Assembly (NCBI RefSeq): GCF_009363115.1
Contig: NZ_CP045298.1
Coordinates: 1,580,001-1,644,000, forward strand
Length of the DNA: 64,000 bases
Source: Paenibacillus brasilensis
GTDB lineage: Bacteria > Bacillota > Bacilli > Paenibacillales > Paenibacillaceae
Direction: 5' to 3'
Shown: one piece after another, positions 62,848-64,000 of the stretch
Numbering within the stretch: position 1 is the stretch's first letter
Layout of the letters: every line of letters begins with the position of its first letter
The notes under the pieces: generated by a model
Told to the model about the DNA's origin: nothing
The model's input: only the letters and a program-made list of their open reading frames with translations
Database searches by the model: none
Program-made: the position numbers and the translations under genes

Positions 62848-64000
62848 TTATTTCGTTGCGCTCGTCTTCATTTCCTTCCGAATCTCTTCAATCCCCTGCT
62901 TGAGTTGATTATCGTTTTTCGGATCACGAATTTTTTCGATCAGCTTCGCTTCCATTGCCGCAGCTGTCTTCGCGTCAATGATACCGCTAGCCGTCAGCTT
63001 CGCCTGTTTTTGAAAAGCAATCACAGAGCTTTCTGTCGCTTTGTCAAAATAGCCGTCTTCGCGCCCCGGATTGTAACCCAAGCCTTGCAATATGATTTGC
63101 GCATTTTTTACATCGCTGCTATTCATATTGTATTTCAAGGACTTTTCTTTGTTCAGTGGTGCCGCTGTGAAGTATTCAGGCTGCTCCACTGCGATATCCG
63201 GCTTAATCCCTTTTTTATGAATCCACGTTCCATTTGGCGTCAGCCATTTGGCAATCGTGATTTTAAGCAGGCTGCCGTCACCCATTTGCTTGTCATAGCT
63301 GGTTTGTACAGTTCCTTTACCAAAGGAATTTTCCCCGATCAACACTGCACCAGCGGATTGCTGGAGAGCACCTGCCAGGATTTCGGACGCGCTGGCGCTG
63401 CCTTTATTCATCAGCAAAGTCACCGGATAATTTTTGCTTGAACCTTTGGATTTCTCTTCTTCACGCTTCTGGTTCTTGTCTTCCACTTGGACTATCGTTT
63501 TGCCAGAAGGAACAAATTGCTGTGCAATATCAATAACGACAGAAAGCACACCACCGGGATTATTACGCACGTCGATGACGAGCCCTTTAAGCCCTTGTTT
63601 TTCCAGCTTCGCCAGCTCTGCCTTGAAACGTTCTGCTGTATTCAAGGAGAATTGGGTGATCGTAATAACACCTACACCGCCGCTTTCCATATGAGCTGTG
63701 ACGGTTTCCATATCAATGTTATCACGGGTAATCGTATATTCGAGCGGATCAGGAGAGCCGCTGCGCTGAATTTTGACCTTAGCCTGACTGCCTTTGGGTC
63801 CACGAATTTTGGAAACGGCCTTGTTCAGATCTAATCCATCCAGTGATTCACCGTTAACAGACAGAATAATATCCTTAGAGCGAAGCCCCGCCTTTTCAGC
63901 CGGAGAGCCCTTAATTGGCGTTACTACGACTACTTTCCCGTTTTCCGCCGCTACCTCGGCTCCGATCCCGGTAAAAGAGCCTTCAATAGACTGCTCGAAC
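62848..64000 (-). CDS. ctpB: S41 family C-terminal processing protease (CtpB-like), 5' end beyond right edge
   Basis: At least 384 residues visible. Order from the edge: PDZ domain (VVTPIKGSPAEKAGLRSKDIIL), tail-specific protease core with VIDVRNNPGGVLS, catalytic Ser in NKGSASASE and Lys in SFGKGTVQT, then a C-terminal peptidoglycan-binding domain (DVKNAQIILQGLGY, FDKATESSVIAFQKQ) and a charged tail. Signal peptide and start lie outside. CtpB in Bacillus cleaves SpoIVFA in the forespore signalling path; related CtpA proteins process envelope proteins. The internal Met at 63711 is not the start, as the frame is open to 64000. Confidence 0.9.
   Translation of the reverse strand, partial: FEQSIEGSFTGIGAEVAAENGKVVVVTPIKGSPAEKAGLRSKDIILSVNGESLDGLDLNKAVSKIRGPKGSQAKVKIQRSGSPDPLEYTITRDNIDMETVTAHMESGGVGVITITQFSLNTAERFKAELAKLEKQGLKGLVIDVRNNPGGVLSVVIDIAQQFVPSGKTIVQVEDKNQKREEEKSKGSSKNYPVTLLMNKGSASASEILAGALQQSAGAVLIGENSFGKGTVQTSYDKQMGDGSLLKITIAKWLTPNGTWIHKKGIKPDIAVEQPEYFTAAPLNKEKSLKYNMNSSDVKNAQIILQGLGYNPGREDGYFDKATESSVIAFQKQAKLTASGIIDAKTAAAMEAKLIEKIRDPKNDNQLKQGIEEIRKEMKTSATK

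Overview
The window looks like chromosomal DNA from a Paenibacillus close to P. polymyxa (low-to-mid GC Firmicute). Grounds: a pcrB-pcrA-ligA operon, uvrBA and minJ/ctpB-type genes as in Bacillus, Spo0E-like and stalk-domain proteins, strong Gram-positive Shine-Dalgarno sites, and a secreted peptide plus HTH-TPR receptor of the kind described for Paenibacillus. Species assignment is inference from protein recognition, not from a search.

Layout. (1) 1-4.98 kb, minus strand: promoter, pcrB, pcrA and the 5' part of ligA, whose C-terminus runs off the left edge. (2) 5.0-5.9 kb: exported GDPD-like phosphodiesterase. (3) 5.99-32.7 kb: a large surface-glycan locus. It holds an initiating sugar-phosphate transferase, many GT2/GT4 glycosyltransferases, dTDP-L-rhamnose synthesis (rfbA, rfbC, rfbB, rfbD), a gtrA/gtrB/glucosyltransferase set, UDP-glucose dehydrogenase, a Wzm/Wzt-type ABC exporter, an acyltransferase, a large O-antigen-ligase-like protein and galU. 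A type I toxin-antitoxin pair sits at 8.4-8.7 kb. The middle of the locus (about 13.3-29 kb) is visibly more AT-rich than its flanks and carries an IS630 scar and a duplicated 5' fragment of the ligase gene. (4) 32.9-48 kb: housekeeping genes, namely U32 peptidase, a stalk-domain protein with an HtrA-like protease, a siroheme nitrite/sulfite reductase, a secreted protein, uvrA and uvrB. (5) 48.2-50.3 kb: motA-motB and a Spo0E-like phosphatase. (6) 50.4-60.5 kb: an accessory regulatory block with three paralogous HTH-TPR (RRNPP-type) receptors, of which one has an overlapping propeptide gene, one has none and one is frameshifted. It also holds a small Xre regulator and two ECF-like sigma / DUF4179 anti-sigma modules in opposite orientation. 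(7) 60.6-64 kb: a SAM methyltransferase, a MinJ-like membrane PDZ protein and a CtpB-like protease cut by the right edge.

How the genes fit together. galU and ugd supply UDP-Glc and UDP-GlcA, and rfbABCD supply dTDP-rhamnose. The initiating transferase loads a lipid carrier, glycosyltransferases extend the chain, Wzm/Wzt exports it and the ligase-like protein could transfer it to an acceptor. This content resembles the S-layer glycosylation (slg) clusters known from Geobacillus and Paenibacillus alvei. The regulatory block looks like peptide quorum sensing next to membrane-signal sigma modules. A functional link between them is only suggested by proximity.

Several starts were moved from the longest frame to internal ATG/GTG/TTG codons where a Shine-Dalgarno sequence lies 5-12 bases upstream. 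No tRNA, rRNA, CRISPR array or riboswitch was recognised.
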